Source: Phorcus lineatus
Taxonomy: Eukaryota; Mollusca; Gastropoda; Trochida; Trochidae
Direction of reading: 5' to 3'
Length of the DNA stretch: 64,000 nt
NCBI GenBank assembly: GCA_921293015.1
Contig: OV121088.1
Location: 21,117,645-21,181,644, forward strand
Positions 46,208-57,984 of this stretch are shown in pieces. The stretch's first letter is position 1; each line of letters starts with the position of its first letter. The notes under the pieces were generated by a model. That model worked only from the letters and a program-made list of their open reading frames with translations. It was not told the origin of the DNA and ran no database searches. A program made the translations under genes and the position numbers.

Positions 46208-46745
46208 TACAGATTAGAGCATTATGTAAGAACAAAGAGAAATATAAATAAGAAACAAATTCAAAATGGAAAACACCAATCTGCATATACAGATTGTTAT
46301 ATATTGTCATTGAATACTGGGATCAGTGATTTCCATTTGTTGTTGAATTTTTCCAATTCGTTATTTTTTAAGATGTGTTTTTCCACAAGAAAAAATTCCC
46401 TCAAAATCATCAGGTAGTTGTTCAATTTTGGTATATTTTTTTATATTACATAGATTGATGTATTTCTTATTATGATTTGATTTATCAGAACATTGTTATA
46501 TGTTGTAAAAAACAGATCAAGTATTTTGAAATTGTTCGTTTATGTTCTTAATAGTTATTTATCCATAGTGCAAGTTCAGTCCAGAATTTTGAGGTTTCAC
46601 AACGATCCCAGTATGCATGAACAATGCTCTTAGAAACATCTTTACAGAAATTACATAAATCATCGTCGACAAGATTCATTTTTAACAATTTTCTTTTAGT
46701 ATAAATAATTCTTTACAGGAATCTGTATTGAAAACTGGGATCAGA
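46208..46745 (-). pseudogene. Tx1-type LINE, 3' end (second copy)
   Basis: On the minus strand RIIYTKRKLLKMNLVDDDLCNFC and HAYWDRCETSKFWTELALW correspond to the C-terminal Cys/His region of the 1990-18703 LINE (RIINTKKELFMMKLIDN, CNFC). The 3' UTR ends CTATGGGAACAAATTTTTAAAAAAA at about 46190-46215, the same terminus as the first copy. Stops and frame changes are present. Confidence 0.75.
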
Positions 46746-46749
46746 GAAA

Positions 46750-46812
46750 ATGTCATGGGAGCAGAGAAACAATTCCTTCTTCGAACTCGTTGTTTCTCTG
46801 CTCCAATGACAT
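46750..46812. repeat. Hairpin with a 23-bp stem
   Basis: Arms 46750-46772 and 46790-46812 pair with a single mismatch around a 17-base loop. The stem core is GGAGCAGAGAAACAA. The size is miRNA-precursor-like but could be a broken inverted repeat end. It sits at the point where the Tx1-type LINE is interrupted. Confidence 0.8.
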
Positions 46813-47299
46813 CTTCTCGTTCAATACAAAACATCAAAATTCACTAGTATGACGTTCTATATATGTATTCTTGAAATCAACATATCATAAAAAAATCTTG
46901 AACCTTATGTAGACTTAAGCATATTTCTTTGGTAAACATTCATGTACAAATCAGTGATACGAATAGTTCATGTACATTTTATAAGATATTTCAAACAGCT
47001 GGGTAAAATGCAAAGTAGATAATTATTATCTAGTATTGTACCCCTAATCATGTATTTTGATCGTATTTTATCAAATAGCATAAATCCATGGTCATCACTG
47101 TCAATATACCCTTTTTGGCTCAGTCTTTCATAACAAAATTGGTTGGTTCTACAGAAAGTCATCAATAGTGTCTCATTCAACATTTAACTTCATACAATAG
47201 TTATCCCATGCCTTTATATATGGTGGCTGATTTCTGCCATCTGGTCTTCGCTATTTCGTGTTATCCCAACGTAAGGCAAAATAGCGAAGACGCGGTGTG
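46813..47299. other. No gene seen
   Basis: AT-rich. Near 47245-47330 several GCGAAATAGCGAA phrases in both orientations precede the DIRS-like piece and may be its terminal region. Confidence 0.4.
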
Positions 47300-48102
47300 A
47301 AATAGCGAAATGGTGATGCGAAATAGCGAAAGGGCGATTGGGACGGCGAACTCTGTGGCTCATGCCTATATAGAGGCGGACATGGAGAAGCGGAAACCAG
47401 CCCTTTATCGTGCGCTTGGCTCCCTTGTGCAGGTCATGCTAAGCGCGGGGAGGATCGCAGCGGGGATCACCAATCTTCGCAGATATGGATTCCAGTCGAT
47501 ATCCACAGCAATCTCAGGATCGCTTCGCGATTGGCCAGCACACTTTTTGCTGGGGCCATCCCGGAAGCCCTCCGCCAGCAACATGAGGTCCAACAACAAG
47601 ACTTGACCAATGGGTGGCGGGGGAGCTCGGCTACGCCCAAGAAGAGATCGTCTCAACAAGCAAACGCTCCCTGGACGGGGAGGGAGAGACTCGGGCGCTT
47701 TTAGTGGAACGTGCTCCCGTTCAGGATATCTTCAGCTCCGTGGTTGTTCACCAGAGTGACTCAGCTAGTGGTGCAATTCCTTCATCAGCACGACGTCCAG
47801 TTTGCGATGTATCTGGACGATGGGTTCGGTCACCACTGTTCACCTGCAGTACTCAGGGAGCAGCGGGATTTCGTGATCGCTCTGTTTAGGAGACTGGGGT
47901 GGCTGATAAATCTATCCAGCAAACCACCTCGCTCATCTTCATGGGCGCTATTCTAGACACCGCTCAGTACAGAGCGTTTGTCACACGGGATAGGATTGAG
48001 AGGATAAACAACCTCTTAGATCAAGGACTCAGGGGTCCTCTCCTGCTTTGGCAGTGGCAGCGGATCATGGGCTTACTCACCTCAGCTCTGGACCTCAGAT
48101 AG
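47300..48102 (+). pseudogene. DIRS-like retroelement fragment with RT
   Basis: The clear part is LPFRISSAPWLFTRVTQLVV (47713-), then FAMYLDDGFGHH (about 47800, YLDD catalytic box), ALFRRLGWLI and, after a shift at about 47900, TSLIFMGAILDT. The combination SSAPWLFT plus YLDDG is typical of DIRS-order RTs. The upstream frame from 47310 (RALGSLVQVMLSAGRIAAG) is GC-richer and probably part of the same element's gag/RT linker. RNase H and the element's own recombinase are not seen next to it. Confidence 0.65.
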
Positions 48103-48490
48103 AGAACGAGTAGCAGTACAGTATCGGGATATAAATGTACGATTTGAAATGATTGGGCGAGGCGTCAGCAATCGGTCAAGAAATTTTGGAAATATTCTCT
48201 CGAACACAACAAACAAAACCACTGACATTGTTTAATTCCATATGCAAATGTTATGGTCAATTTCGTTATCATCGGCACCGAGAGCGCTGATTTTCTTCAT
48301 TTGTCCGCGGTGAATGAGACGTACATGTACATTTTGTATGAACGTACGAGTCGTGCAATATCATACGCATCATGCTTAATTTGAGAACATGCATGAATCA
48401 CGTCTTCATGCAGAAATATTGAGCCCTATACATTTCAATATCTATTAAATCGGTGTGTTTTTAAAATGAATCATTTATTTATTTCAATAG
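48103..48490. other. Spacer; phrase shared with 50597
   Basis: GTATCGGGATATAAATGTAC near 48121 recurs as GTATCGGGATATAATTGTAC near 50598. In both cases ATGATTGGxCGA follows within 20-45 bases. This may be part of the element carrying the tyrosine-recombinase relic. Confidence 0.35.
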
Positions 48491-48870
48491 TTTCATCATG
48501 GAGAGTGGAGATGACATTTGGCTTACGCAATTGCACTAACCATTCAGGAAAGGTAACATTAGTTACTTTTATTTTATAAATATTATACAATTATAAATGC
48601 AATATCATAAATCAAATGGAATAATAAAACAGATTATCAAAATGATATATGATATATGCTTGTGTGAATCACATCTATATTGCATATAATTTGTTGCAGG
48701 TTACTGCGGTAACCACGTTATTTGAAAACGGTTTTGAAAAGGATGAAGTTCAGCGCCCAGCTGGAAATCAGTCGGACGCTGTTCTACAATACAGGCGTCC
48801 AAATGATACGACCCTGAATCTCTACTGTTCTGCAGCCTCCATCCTCAACAAAACTCTCCAGAAAATGTAA
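48491..48870 (+). pseudogene. Crypton/DUF3504-like tyrosine recombinase, two-exon C-terminal relic
   Basis: Exon 1 (about 48491-48552) ends CTNHSGK. A GTAACA donor at 48553 and a TTGTTGCAG acceptor at 48699 bracket a 147-bp intron. Exon 2 continues VTAVTTLFENGFEKDEVQR, AGNQSDAVLQYRRPND and ends at 48868-48870. NHSGxxTAVTTL and G(H)xSxAVxxYxRP are marks of the catalytic C-terminus of DUF3504-type tyrosine recombinases (Cryptons and host ZMYM-like derivatives). The usual GHRS is AGNQSD here, so the catalytic His/Arg pair is lost. The N-terminal part was not found. Confidence 0.55.
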
Positions 48871-49083
48871 TTGAATTTATATCACTTACTCCCTATCGTT
48901 TGCATCGCTCTTTACAACTTTTAAATACCACTTCAGTGTGGATGACAAAATATGATTAAAATTTTGCAATATGTCTCATGTACATGTCACTCTTTCGATA
49001 ATTGCCGTGGTATGAATGAATATACTTAATCAACGTTAAATCCGAGTATTATCTGCTTTAATTATTTACCTACATTTTCCATT
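48871..49083. other. Spacer, nothing seen
   Basis: Short AT-rich gap before the LINE at 49084. Confidence 0.5.
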
Positions 49084-50395
49084 TATAGACCTGTTTCGAA
49101 CTTATCTTTCATATCCAAGGTTCTTGAGAAGTGTGTTTCCCTAAGATTACAGCATCATCTAAAGAACACAGCACGGAGACAGCTTTGATCCGAGGGACAA
49201 ATGACATCATTACATCTATTGATGGAGGCAAGGTGGTAATCTTGGTGTTCCTTGATTTATCGTCTGCATTTGACACCGTGGACCATACTATTCTCTTAAG
49301 AATCCTTGAAGATGAGATTGGCATAACTGAAACTGCCCTTGCATGGTTCAGATCCTACTTAGCTGATTGAAAACAGTCTGTCGTGGTGCAGCTCATCATC
49401 AGATACATGTGATCTCAACTGTGGAGTTCCACAACGTTCCATATTAGGTCCTATCTTGTTCACACTGTATACCCGATCTCTCAGCAAGATTGCAGACAAA
49501 CATGGTCTCAACCAACACCAGTATGCTAACGATAATCAGTTATACGTTGGGTTCACAATTGAGAACGTTGAGACTAGTGTGGCCAATATTGAGCAATGCT
49601 GCAATCACGTCGAGCAGTGGATGCTGCATTTTTTACTGAAGCTCAACCAGGACAAGACCGAGTTCATGCTGATAGGATCCAAAAGACAACTCCAACACTG
49701 CAAACTAATTCCCCAGCTTGTCATCGGAGACACTGTTATCACTCAATCATCAAAGGTGAAGAACCTTGGAGTGATACTTGATCAACAGCTGTCAATGAAT
49801 CATTATGTTACTCCCGTGTGTCAGACAACAAATTACCATCTGAGAAACATTGGTAAGATCCGTCCATACCTCACCAGACCTGCTGCTCAAAAACTGACTT
49901 TTGTAACTGTCTCCTTGTCAATACCACTAAAGAACATATTAAATGACTTCAAACCCTTCAGAACAGTGCCGCAAGAATCACCTGTCGATCCTCAAAGTTT
50001 GATCATATTTCCCCTGTATTAAAAGAACTCCATTGGTGACCTGTTACTCACCGCATTGACTATAAACTGTTACTGTATGCCTGCAAATGCTTTCACAGGA
50101 TGGCTCCACCTTACCTCAATGAACTGGTTAACATCTACCAACCATCGAGACCCCTGAGATCACAACAGCAAAAGCTTCTTTGTATTCCCAAAATCCAAAC
50201 ATTTAAATATGTAGCTGCAGAAAAATGGAACTGTTTATCAGAGAATTTGAAATGTGCTGAATCATTTGAGTTGTTCAAGACTCAACTTAAAACATTTTTC
50301 TTTACAAACGCCTTTTTCTGCTAAACGCACAGAGCATAGAAATGTGATTGATGCGCTATATAAATTCAAGGATTACTATTATTTAGGGTGAAGAA
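49084..50395 (+). pseudogene. L2/CR1-type LINE, RT to 3' end
   Basis: 5'-truncated copy. The RT begins RPVSNLSFISKVLEK (49088), then ALIRGTNDIITSID and VFLDLSSAFDTVDHTILL (about 49246), CGVPQRSILGPILFTLY (about 49420) and QYANDNQLYV, where the catalytic YADD has become YAND. LNQDKTEFMLIG and VKNLGVILDQQLSMN follow, then the C-terminus in other frames (WHxxPVTHRIDYKLL, MAPPYLNELVNIYQPSR, FKTQLKTFFF). Frames change near 49190, 49370 and 49930. The 3' end is GCGCTATATAAATTCAAGGATTACTATTATT, usual for L2/CR1. Confidence 0.85.
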
Positions 50396-50674
50396 TTCAA
50401 CGCTGCAGAAAATCCCTCAGAGGCCACGATATGCTTCCGGAAGGGAGATACCGAAATCAAATTTAAATCTAATTAGTATGTACTTCAGTATATTCTACAC
50501 AAATAAAACCGTCAGTTCGCATTGTTGTTGTCTTAATGGGAGTATGTGAATCAGTTTATGAGCATGTACCCGAACGCAACCTGACAACTGCGCATGTATC
50601 GGGATATAATTGTACTCCATGTGACCTCAATACATTAATATGATTGGACGAAAACATTTGACTGTGCTCTAATA
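50396..50674. other. Spacer
   Basis: No motif seen apart from the GTATCGGGATATAA phrase shared with 48121. Confidence 0.4.
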
Positions 50675-51838
50675 GTTTTTGGTGTGCAAGTTATGACCCC
50701 CTTTTCATAGTTAAGGATAATTCCTTCTCGGTGGAAATCTCTTTCACAAATCCGAAAATCCATTCTTTGAGGTCCTTCCAGAAGAATATACAGAAATCAA
50801 TTGGAATTCATCGATTCAAGGGTTTTTATCATTTTTCATATTTCTTAAAATAAAAGTGATTTCTTTAATATCAATATCTTTTTCGAGTTCTTCTTAATTC
50901 ATCATTCAAACTTGGTATTTTCACATCATCCAAACAAATATCATCCTCAAGATAATTATTTGAAGAATAAAGATTCTTATAAAAGCATTTCAACTCTTTT
51001 AGAATAGATCAGATGTGTGTAATCTCTTAATTTTTGTCAGTAATAATCATATTTATTGATTTGCTAACAAAGTCCTAATTTCCATGTTACAGGAGTATTT
51101 TGATGGTTTTTCTCCTTCCTTATACCATCTCACTTTGTTTCTTATTTGAATACCTTTTTATTCTTCTTCTTTATTTGTGAAATATTCAATTATAATTTTA
51201 AAGTCTTTCCATATGTTATCTTCACAGTCTTTAATCTTTACTTCCAATTCAGCAGTCTTCTTGATTTTATTTTTAAAAAGAAATGAAGCATTATATATAG
51301 TTTTCCCTCTTACTTTAATAAGAAAAGTTTCCAAAAATTAAACTGTTTTGTTAAACTTATTTTGAGCATAACCTCGTCATATTGTTAAGTATCACTTTTT
51401 TCAGTTATTTTTCCTTTCAGAATATTCTATAATTGTCTCTTTCAAAATTTAAATTTTTTTTCCAAAAGTTGGATATGAAAATTAGGATCGTCATTATTTG
51501 ACTCACATTAATTTGTTAATGTAAATCTTTTGTTTTCAATAGTGATGTCAGCGATGATAAATTTTCTTCTTTATCTTCGATAGATCTATGAATGGTAAAA
51601 TCAACATTGTTATCAAATAATATGGCTACATCCCTGGCATTTGATCTATAAGGTGCTATACTAGCTTGTTAACCCCATTCTTTTCTTATACTATTGATAT
51701 CTTCTTTAGCTAAGTGGATATCCTGTAAACAGATAACTGAATATTCTTTATCTCTATATAAAGTCATTACTTTCCTTTTTACTTAAATCCTAGTCCTCTA
51801 CAGTTAGCTGAAATTGTTTTAAATATTATCTGTACTGA
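50675..51838 (-). pseudogene. Tx1-type LINE ORF2, endonuclease to early RT (second copy)
   Basis: On the minus strand the coding starts ISANCRGLGF (about 51800), the opening of the AP endonuclease. It continues EYSVICLQDIHLAKEDI (51740; the Gln-Asp should be Gln-Glu/Glu-Thr) and DVAILFDNNVDFTIH. The linker RRRIKRYSNKK and the RT start KNDKNP with KELSLTMKRGVITC (about 50700) follow. It matches the same blocks of the 1990-4646 copy. With 46208-46745 it makes one LINE whose centre was replaced by other elements. Stops and frameshifts are numerous. Confidence 0.75.
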
Positions 51839-52960
51839 ATCTAATGAAGAATTTACCCTAAAGTCTATTATCATTTCCTTGATCTTCTGGTGTTGACCTG
51901 GAGGTAGTTGTCACCACAACACTCCACAAAGTTACTTATACATTAGCGTTACAAGACCAACAGTTGTCATGGCTATTTCTTCTAGTATATATAACAAATC
52001 ATCACATGATAAGACGAGGGATAGTACACAGCCCTGTGTGGCGTCAGTGTTCATGGAAGTGACCGTCAACTTTATATTGCTCACTTTCACATACTGTCTC
52101 CTTTTGCTGAGGAAACTAGACATCTAGTTTATGGTATGTCTGTTGACAGAGAGGTCTCTTTCTGTATGAGTTTGCGCTGTTGAATTGTGTTAAAAGCCGA
52201 GGAGAAAACTATGAAGAGGATTCTAGCGTAAGAGATGTTCGTAGATTCTTCTTCATCTTCTGATATGGTTATGTCTTTATCTGCTTGATTGAGTTGTTTC
52301 ACTACACTTTCAGTATCCTTAAAAAAGTCGTATCAGTCAACTCTTGAAAAGAATGTAATAGTTCAGTTCAACGATTACACGTATCTGTTGTTTATCTTTG
52401 TCATCACCGATCATACTCCGCACACCATACCACACATGCTTCATCTGGTTTTGTTTAAACTGAGACTCGACTTTGTCTTTACCCAGTAAACCTTACGCTT
52501 TATTTCCTTCTGTGTCATTATTAGTGTCATTTCATCCTTGTCCCAAAAGGCTCTATTTATGACATTCAAAAGAGATTTTAGTCTTTTTGATACCCATGGT
52601 TCATTATGAAAATAAAACGTTATTCCTCTAGTTGGGATAACCAAATCAACACAAAACTCTATGAAGCTAGTAAGAATGTCAGAAAGCCTATCCACAGTCA
52701 TTGCAGTGTCTGAACACCGCCCAGTCTGCACAGTCGAAACATCCCCTCAAGCAGTCCAAAGATACATCATTCCAAACTTTTATTGATTTCTTAGTAACTT
52801 TCCCAGTTTTTATCTTCTGATTATATTTTGGGAGTAAGAAGACACCATTATGATCTGATGCTCCAAGTGGAGCTTTGCTGACTGAATTGTAAGCGTTTTT
52901 AACATTATCATTACACAGATCTATGGTCTTGTTACCCCGGGTGCCATGGGACATAATAGT
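51839..52960 (-). pseudogene. Rex1/Babar-like LINE, endonuclease end to RT
   Basis: On the minus strand: DLCNDNVKNAYNSVSKAPLG with SDHNGVFLLPKYNQ (52910-52810, endonuclease SDH box), a linker with VWNDVSLDCLRGCFDCADW, PWVSKRLKSLLN and KEIKRKVYWVK. The RT fragment FLSKRRQYVKVSN (about 52105), DATQGCVLSLVLS (about 52040) and VECCGDNYLQVN (about 51920) follows. The coding ends where the Tx1-type LINE starts. Confidence 0.7.
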
Positions 52961-53611
52961 GAGGTAACACCCTCTTCAGCGTAAAAGCGTTTAAGTCACC
53001 AAGTCGTATACACAAATATCAAAAGGACACGCTGAGAAACTAAGGATTTTGAACAATTTTCTTATGTAGTGGCGCCTTCTTCTTCCTTCGAATTTTATTT
53101 TCAACTGTTTCCATGGATACATAAGTGCAAGTTGCAGTTTTAACTTGAGTTCATTGAGAGTTAAGAATCTTTAACAACATATTGAGCACTTCTGATCAAA
53201 CGCCTCCGGTATTTTGACCGCTTTTATACAACATTAAATAATTTTTAATATTTGAAAAAAACGTGTGATATTCATTGTTTTGGTTGAGGATCACTTTCAA
53301 AGGATGAAGTTAATATCAAATTTGTACAGAGATAAAGATAACCACATAGGTAACATACTATAAAACTTGTAGCTTTGCTGGTTTTGGTTAATTATTTAAA
53401 AGTCATTTTAACTTTTAGAGTAATGTCCAAGAAAGAAAACGTAGATCGTGGAATTGGCTCTTTCTGGTCAAAGTCTAATTTTAAGCTTTATCTCCTAAAT
53501 GCAACATTAACAATCAACAGGGAAATTTCATACCCAATTTGAACTTTCCAGATCAAACGGTTTTCATACATACACCTTACACATACATTATGTCAACTGC
53601 ATATAGACAAT
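52961..53611. other. No gene seen
   Basis: AT-rich spacer before the 24-bp array. Confidence 0.5.
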
Positions 53612-54905
53612 GCTTCAACTGTGCACAAAGACGATACATCAACTGTAAAGGGAGACGCTAATCAACTGTACAAGGAGACGCTAATCAACTGTACAAGGAG
53701 ACGATACATCAACTATACAAGGAGACAATACATCAACTGTACAAGAAGACAATGCATCAACTGTACAAGGAGACGATACATCAACTATACAAGGAGACGA
53801 TACATCAACTGTACAAGGAAAAATACATCAACTGAACAAGGAGACAATACATCAACTGTACAGGGAGACATATATATCAACTGTACAAGGAGACGATACA
53901 TCAACTGTACAAGGAAAAATACATTAACTGTACAAAGAGACAATACATCAACTGTACAAGGAGACGATACATCATTTGTATAAGGAGACGATACACCAAC
54001 TGTACAAGGAGACATACATCAACTGTACAAGGAGACGATACATCAACTGTACAAGGAAAAATACATCAACTGAACAAGGAGACAATACATCCACTGTACA
54101 GGGAGACATATATATCAACTGTACAAGAAGACGATACATAAACTGTACAGGGAGACGATACATCAATTGTAGGAGATGATAATCAACCGTTCAAGGAGAC
54201 AATACATCAACTGTACAGGGAGACATATATATCAACTGTACAAGGAGACTATACATCAACTGTACAAGGAAAAATACATTAACTGTACAAAGAGACAATA
54301 CATCAACTGTACAAGGAGACGATACATCATCTGTACAAGGAGACGATACATCAACTGTACAAGGAGACAATACATCAACTGTACAAGGAAAAATACATCA
54401 ACCGTACAAGGAGACAATACATCAACTGTACAGGGAGACATATATATCAACTGTACAAGGAGACGATACATCAACTGAACAAGAAGACGATACATCAACT
54501 GAACAAGAAGACGATACATAAACTGTACAGGGAGACGATACATCAACTGTAGAATGAGACGATAATCAACTGTACAAGGAGACAATACATCAACTGTACA
54601 GGGAGACATATATATCAACTGTACAAGGAGACGATACATCAACTGTACAAGAAGACGATACATAAACTGTACAAGGAGACGATACGTCAACTGTAGAAGG
54701 AGACGATAATCAACTGTACAAGGAGACAATACATCAACTGTACAAGGAGAAGTTACATCGACTGTACAGGGAGACGATAATCAACTATACAAGGAGACAA
54801 TATATCAACTGAACAAGGAGACAATACATCAACTGTACAAGGAGACGATACATCAACTGTACAAGGAGACGATACATCAACTGTACAAGGAGACGATACA
54901 TCCAA
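53612..54905 (+). repeat. 24-bp minisatellite, about 1.3 kb
   Basis: About fifty units of GATACATCAACTGTACAAGGAGAC with variants (AAAATACATCAACTG, ACATATATATCAACTG) arranged in a higher-order pattern of several units. Both strands stay open in places because 24 is a multiple of three (for example 53621-53983, 54176-54478, minus 54729-54256). No gene is supported. Confidence 0.95.
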
Positions 54906-55765
54906 GAGGGCTGTCAAAAGAACATACAATACGTTCACATACAAAGAAACGTAAATCACATCTTCTCGACCAACGGCTTATTGATCTACAGTATTTTTAC
55001 AGTGTGGTTTATGCCATGTGATGTATAGATCTGAGTGGGAATAACATCTTTCACGATACTACTCATTCACATCGAGGAAGCCTTATGGGTGTATAGGATT
55101 TTAATGTCCGGTGTGTGTAGCTGATCAGAGCAATACAGACGCAAATAGCCTTCACTAAGACACAAGGAAGCAATAAATCGCCTCCATTTTACAGAGAGAA
55201 CCAGCCCGCGCCGTAAATTAGAGTGGTATTTCCACTACAATAATATCACTTCTACGTTTGACAAGCCCAACCCTTTCCAATCAATTCTCACTTAGCTAAG
55301 TACAAAGCCAGAATGGCAATGTTTCATAGAAGTGTTGGTAATAAATTCCAAATGATATAGTTCTTTCACTAAAGGTATAGGAAATTGTCCTCTGGCTACA
55401 CCCATCACTGCAAAAATACCATATAAAGAACGATTAATTGTCAGTAAGGCCATTTCAGTGTTTGAAGTGTTTCCCCAACATACAAACAGCAATAACTTCT
55501 CGTGTAAGCAATTACAGACGAAATATGTGCTTTTTATCCCCATCAGATCTCGACATTAATTTCTCTTTACATCGAAGCGAACACATGCAGCTCTAATCTG
55601 TGGGATTTAATCTCGACACCTGAATTTAATCATTACCTAGAACATTTTCAGTAAAACGTCTCTACATAGTCTCCTTCACATCCGCCTAGCAGTACCCCAA
55701 ATAAGCTAGAAGTACTTAATAACCATCTAGCAGTCCCTTAAACCGGTCTAGAGATATTTCACATC
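54906..55765. other. No gene recognised
   Basis: The 83-codon minus frame at 55543-55292 has no known motif. Confidence 0.4.
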
Positions 55766-56170
55766 CATGTACGAGTACGAGTACGAGTACGAGTACTACA
55801 CATCCATTTACAAGTACCTCGAAAGCCCTAGAAGTTCTTCACATCCGTCTAGCAATACCTCAAACCGTTCTAGAAGTACTTTATTTCCATCTAACAGTAC
55901 CTCCAACCGCTCTAGAAGTATTAAACATCCATGTACGAGTACAAACTGCTCTAGAAGTACTACACATCCATGTACAAGTTCCTCAAACTGCTCTAGAAGA
56001 ACTTCATATCCGTCGAGCAGTACTTCAAACCGCTCTAGAAGTAGTTGACATCCGTCTAGCAGTACCTCAAACATCTATAGAAGTACTTCACATCCGTCTA
56101 GCAGTACTTCGCAACCGTCTAACAGTACTTCACACCCTTCTAACAGTACTTCACACTGGTTTTGCAGTTA
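55766..56170 (+). repeat. GAGTAC hexamers and 42-bp minisatellite
   Basis: (TACGAG)n at about 55769-55796, then about eight 42-bp units of CTAGAAGTACTTCACATCCG-TCTAGCAGTACCTCAAACCGCT (one of 39 bp), shortening to 21-bp units after 56100. Both strands are open (55767-56048 plus, 56074-55808 minus) because of the period. Confidence 0.9.
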
Positions 56171-56563
56171 TTTTGACCTGTTCAGTAGAACTCCTCAGCC
56201 ATCTAGCATTGGCTCACTTTTGTAAAACAAAATATATCTGTCAGACCTTTATCTCTGCCATCTAGCAAATGCAATAGTACTTTCCACTCATAAATCAGTG
56301 CTTCTCAATCATACCGTAACATAACTTCCAACTAATCTAATATAAATTCCAACTCATAAAATGTAAAGTTTTTCACACTAATCAAGGAGCGCCCCACAAA
56401 CGCTTGTACGAGTAATTTCAAATACGTCTACGGATAAGATGTACGGTCCAACAGTTTCCAAGGTCTACGTAGAAGTTACTACCAAGGTTTCCGAGTTGTA
56501 CCGGGGAATATAAGGGCAGTATGCCTAAAAGCAGAGGACGGCTAATGCTAGTAACTGATGTAC
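56171..56563. other. No gene seen
   Basis: Nothing recognised. Confidence 0.5.
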
Positions 56564-57984
56564 ATATACTATACAAAAAAAAGTTACGCATAGGTAATTT
56601 TTCATAATTAAAATCGAAATATTTTTATTTTTATTATTTTTATTGTCCAAAAAAGTAATGATGTTGATGATAATAACAAATTAAGTTGCTTTCGTTTTCT
56701 TTTCCAAAAATGGTTCTTGCATGGAAATGTTGACATTGGTGAACATTTTAAGGGTAAATCAAAAACGCTTCGCCACAACGCAACACGTGCAACTTTTGTG
56801 GAAAATGCATGCAGTGGGTGGCTATAAAAGGGATACCGCACTCGGATTTGCTACTTGTTTAGAGCTTGATTATAAAACAGTCCATCGTGCCACGCCTTGA
56901 CGCTGCAACAAGAAACATCGCTATCGGAAGACTTCAAGCTGGAGAGTCCCAATCCTCCCTGGCAAGACGTCTCCATGTTAACCAGAGCACCATTTCTAAA
57001 CTTTTCGCCAGGTGCGTCCAGACTAACACGACAAATGACCGTCCTCGTTCAGGCAGGCCACGTGTCACCACACCAGCTCAAGATCGCTACATCCGGGGCA
57101 TCCATTTGCGTGATCGCACAACTACTGCTGAGAGTACTACAGGCAATATACAGGTTGAGGGAGCATGGAATGAGAGCCAGGAGACCCTACGTTGGCAACG
57201 TTTTACATCGTCAACACCGTGTCAATCGACTTCGTTGGTGTAACACAGTGAGTGTTTGGAATCTTCGCAACTGGCGCCGAGTTTGGTTCAGTGATGAATC
57301 CAGGTTCCTATTGCGGAGGCGAGATGGCAGAAACCGTGTTTACCGACGTCGGAACATTTTGCCCCTAACTGTGTTCTTGAGGTGGACAGCATTGGTGGAG
57401 GCAGCATTATGAAGTAGGCGGCGATATCCTACACTGGTCGCACCAATTTAATCCACGTTCAGGGAAATTTGACGGCCGTACGGTACAACATCCTGCAGCC
57501 ACATCTCCTGTCCGTTATTGACGTCCAACGTCAACTGTTCCACATACTGGACGAGTCACTAGGGATTTCCTCTCCAGAAACAACATTAATGTGCTCCAAT
57601 GGCCGTCTTTGGGATGAACTTGATCGACGTCTTCGTCAGCGTCAACGACAGCCACAAACTCTACAAGAACTTGCTCTATTTTTGCAGCAGGAGTGGCAGA
57701 CGACTCCCCAAGCAACCATACAGCGTCTAATCCAGTCGATGCCAAGGCGGGTGAGGACTGTCATCAATGCACGAGGTGGCCACAACAGATACTGACTTTC
57801 TATGGACATGTGTGAAATAGTGTGAAAGCCATATCTAACGTTTTTACGTAATTGTCTTAATTGATATCTCCTTAAATCTGATTGTAAAAAATCACACTTG
57901 TAACTTGTAACTTATATTCGTTTGAAAATACAATTTCTATAAACAAATCTGGCTATGCGTTTCTTTTTTCGGATAGTATATTAT
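56564..57984 (+). mobile_element. Tc1-type transposon 2 (about 1.4 kb)
   Basis: The left end reads TATACTATACAAAAAAAAG-TTACGCATAG. The right end, reverse-complemented, reads TATACTATCCGAAAAAAG-AAACGCATAG, giving inverted repeats of about 30 bp. They enclose a single transposase relic on the plus strand, and the length is close to a normal Tc1. It is a different subfamily from the element at 23374-31589, though the AAAGAAACGCA core of the ends is shared. Confidence 0.85.
56866..57795 (+). pseudogene. Tc1-type transposase, frameshifted
   Basis: The start region has VPRLDAATRNIAIGRLQAGES and the first HTH (SLARRLHVNQSTISKL), followed by the GRPR hook (RPRSGRPRVTTPAQDRYI). A shift near 57125 gives the second half of the DNA-binding domain (RARRPYVGNVL) and VWFSDESRFLL with the first catalytic Asp (about 57288). 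The second Asp motif is damaged near 57540 (only HTGRVTRDF is left). The SPDLNPIEH part is deleted before LWDELDRR (57612), so the catalytic Glu box is incomplete. The C-terminus INARGGHNRY ends at 57793-57795. Confidence 0.88.
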
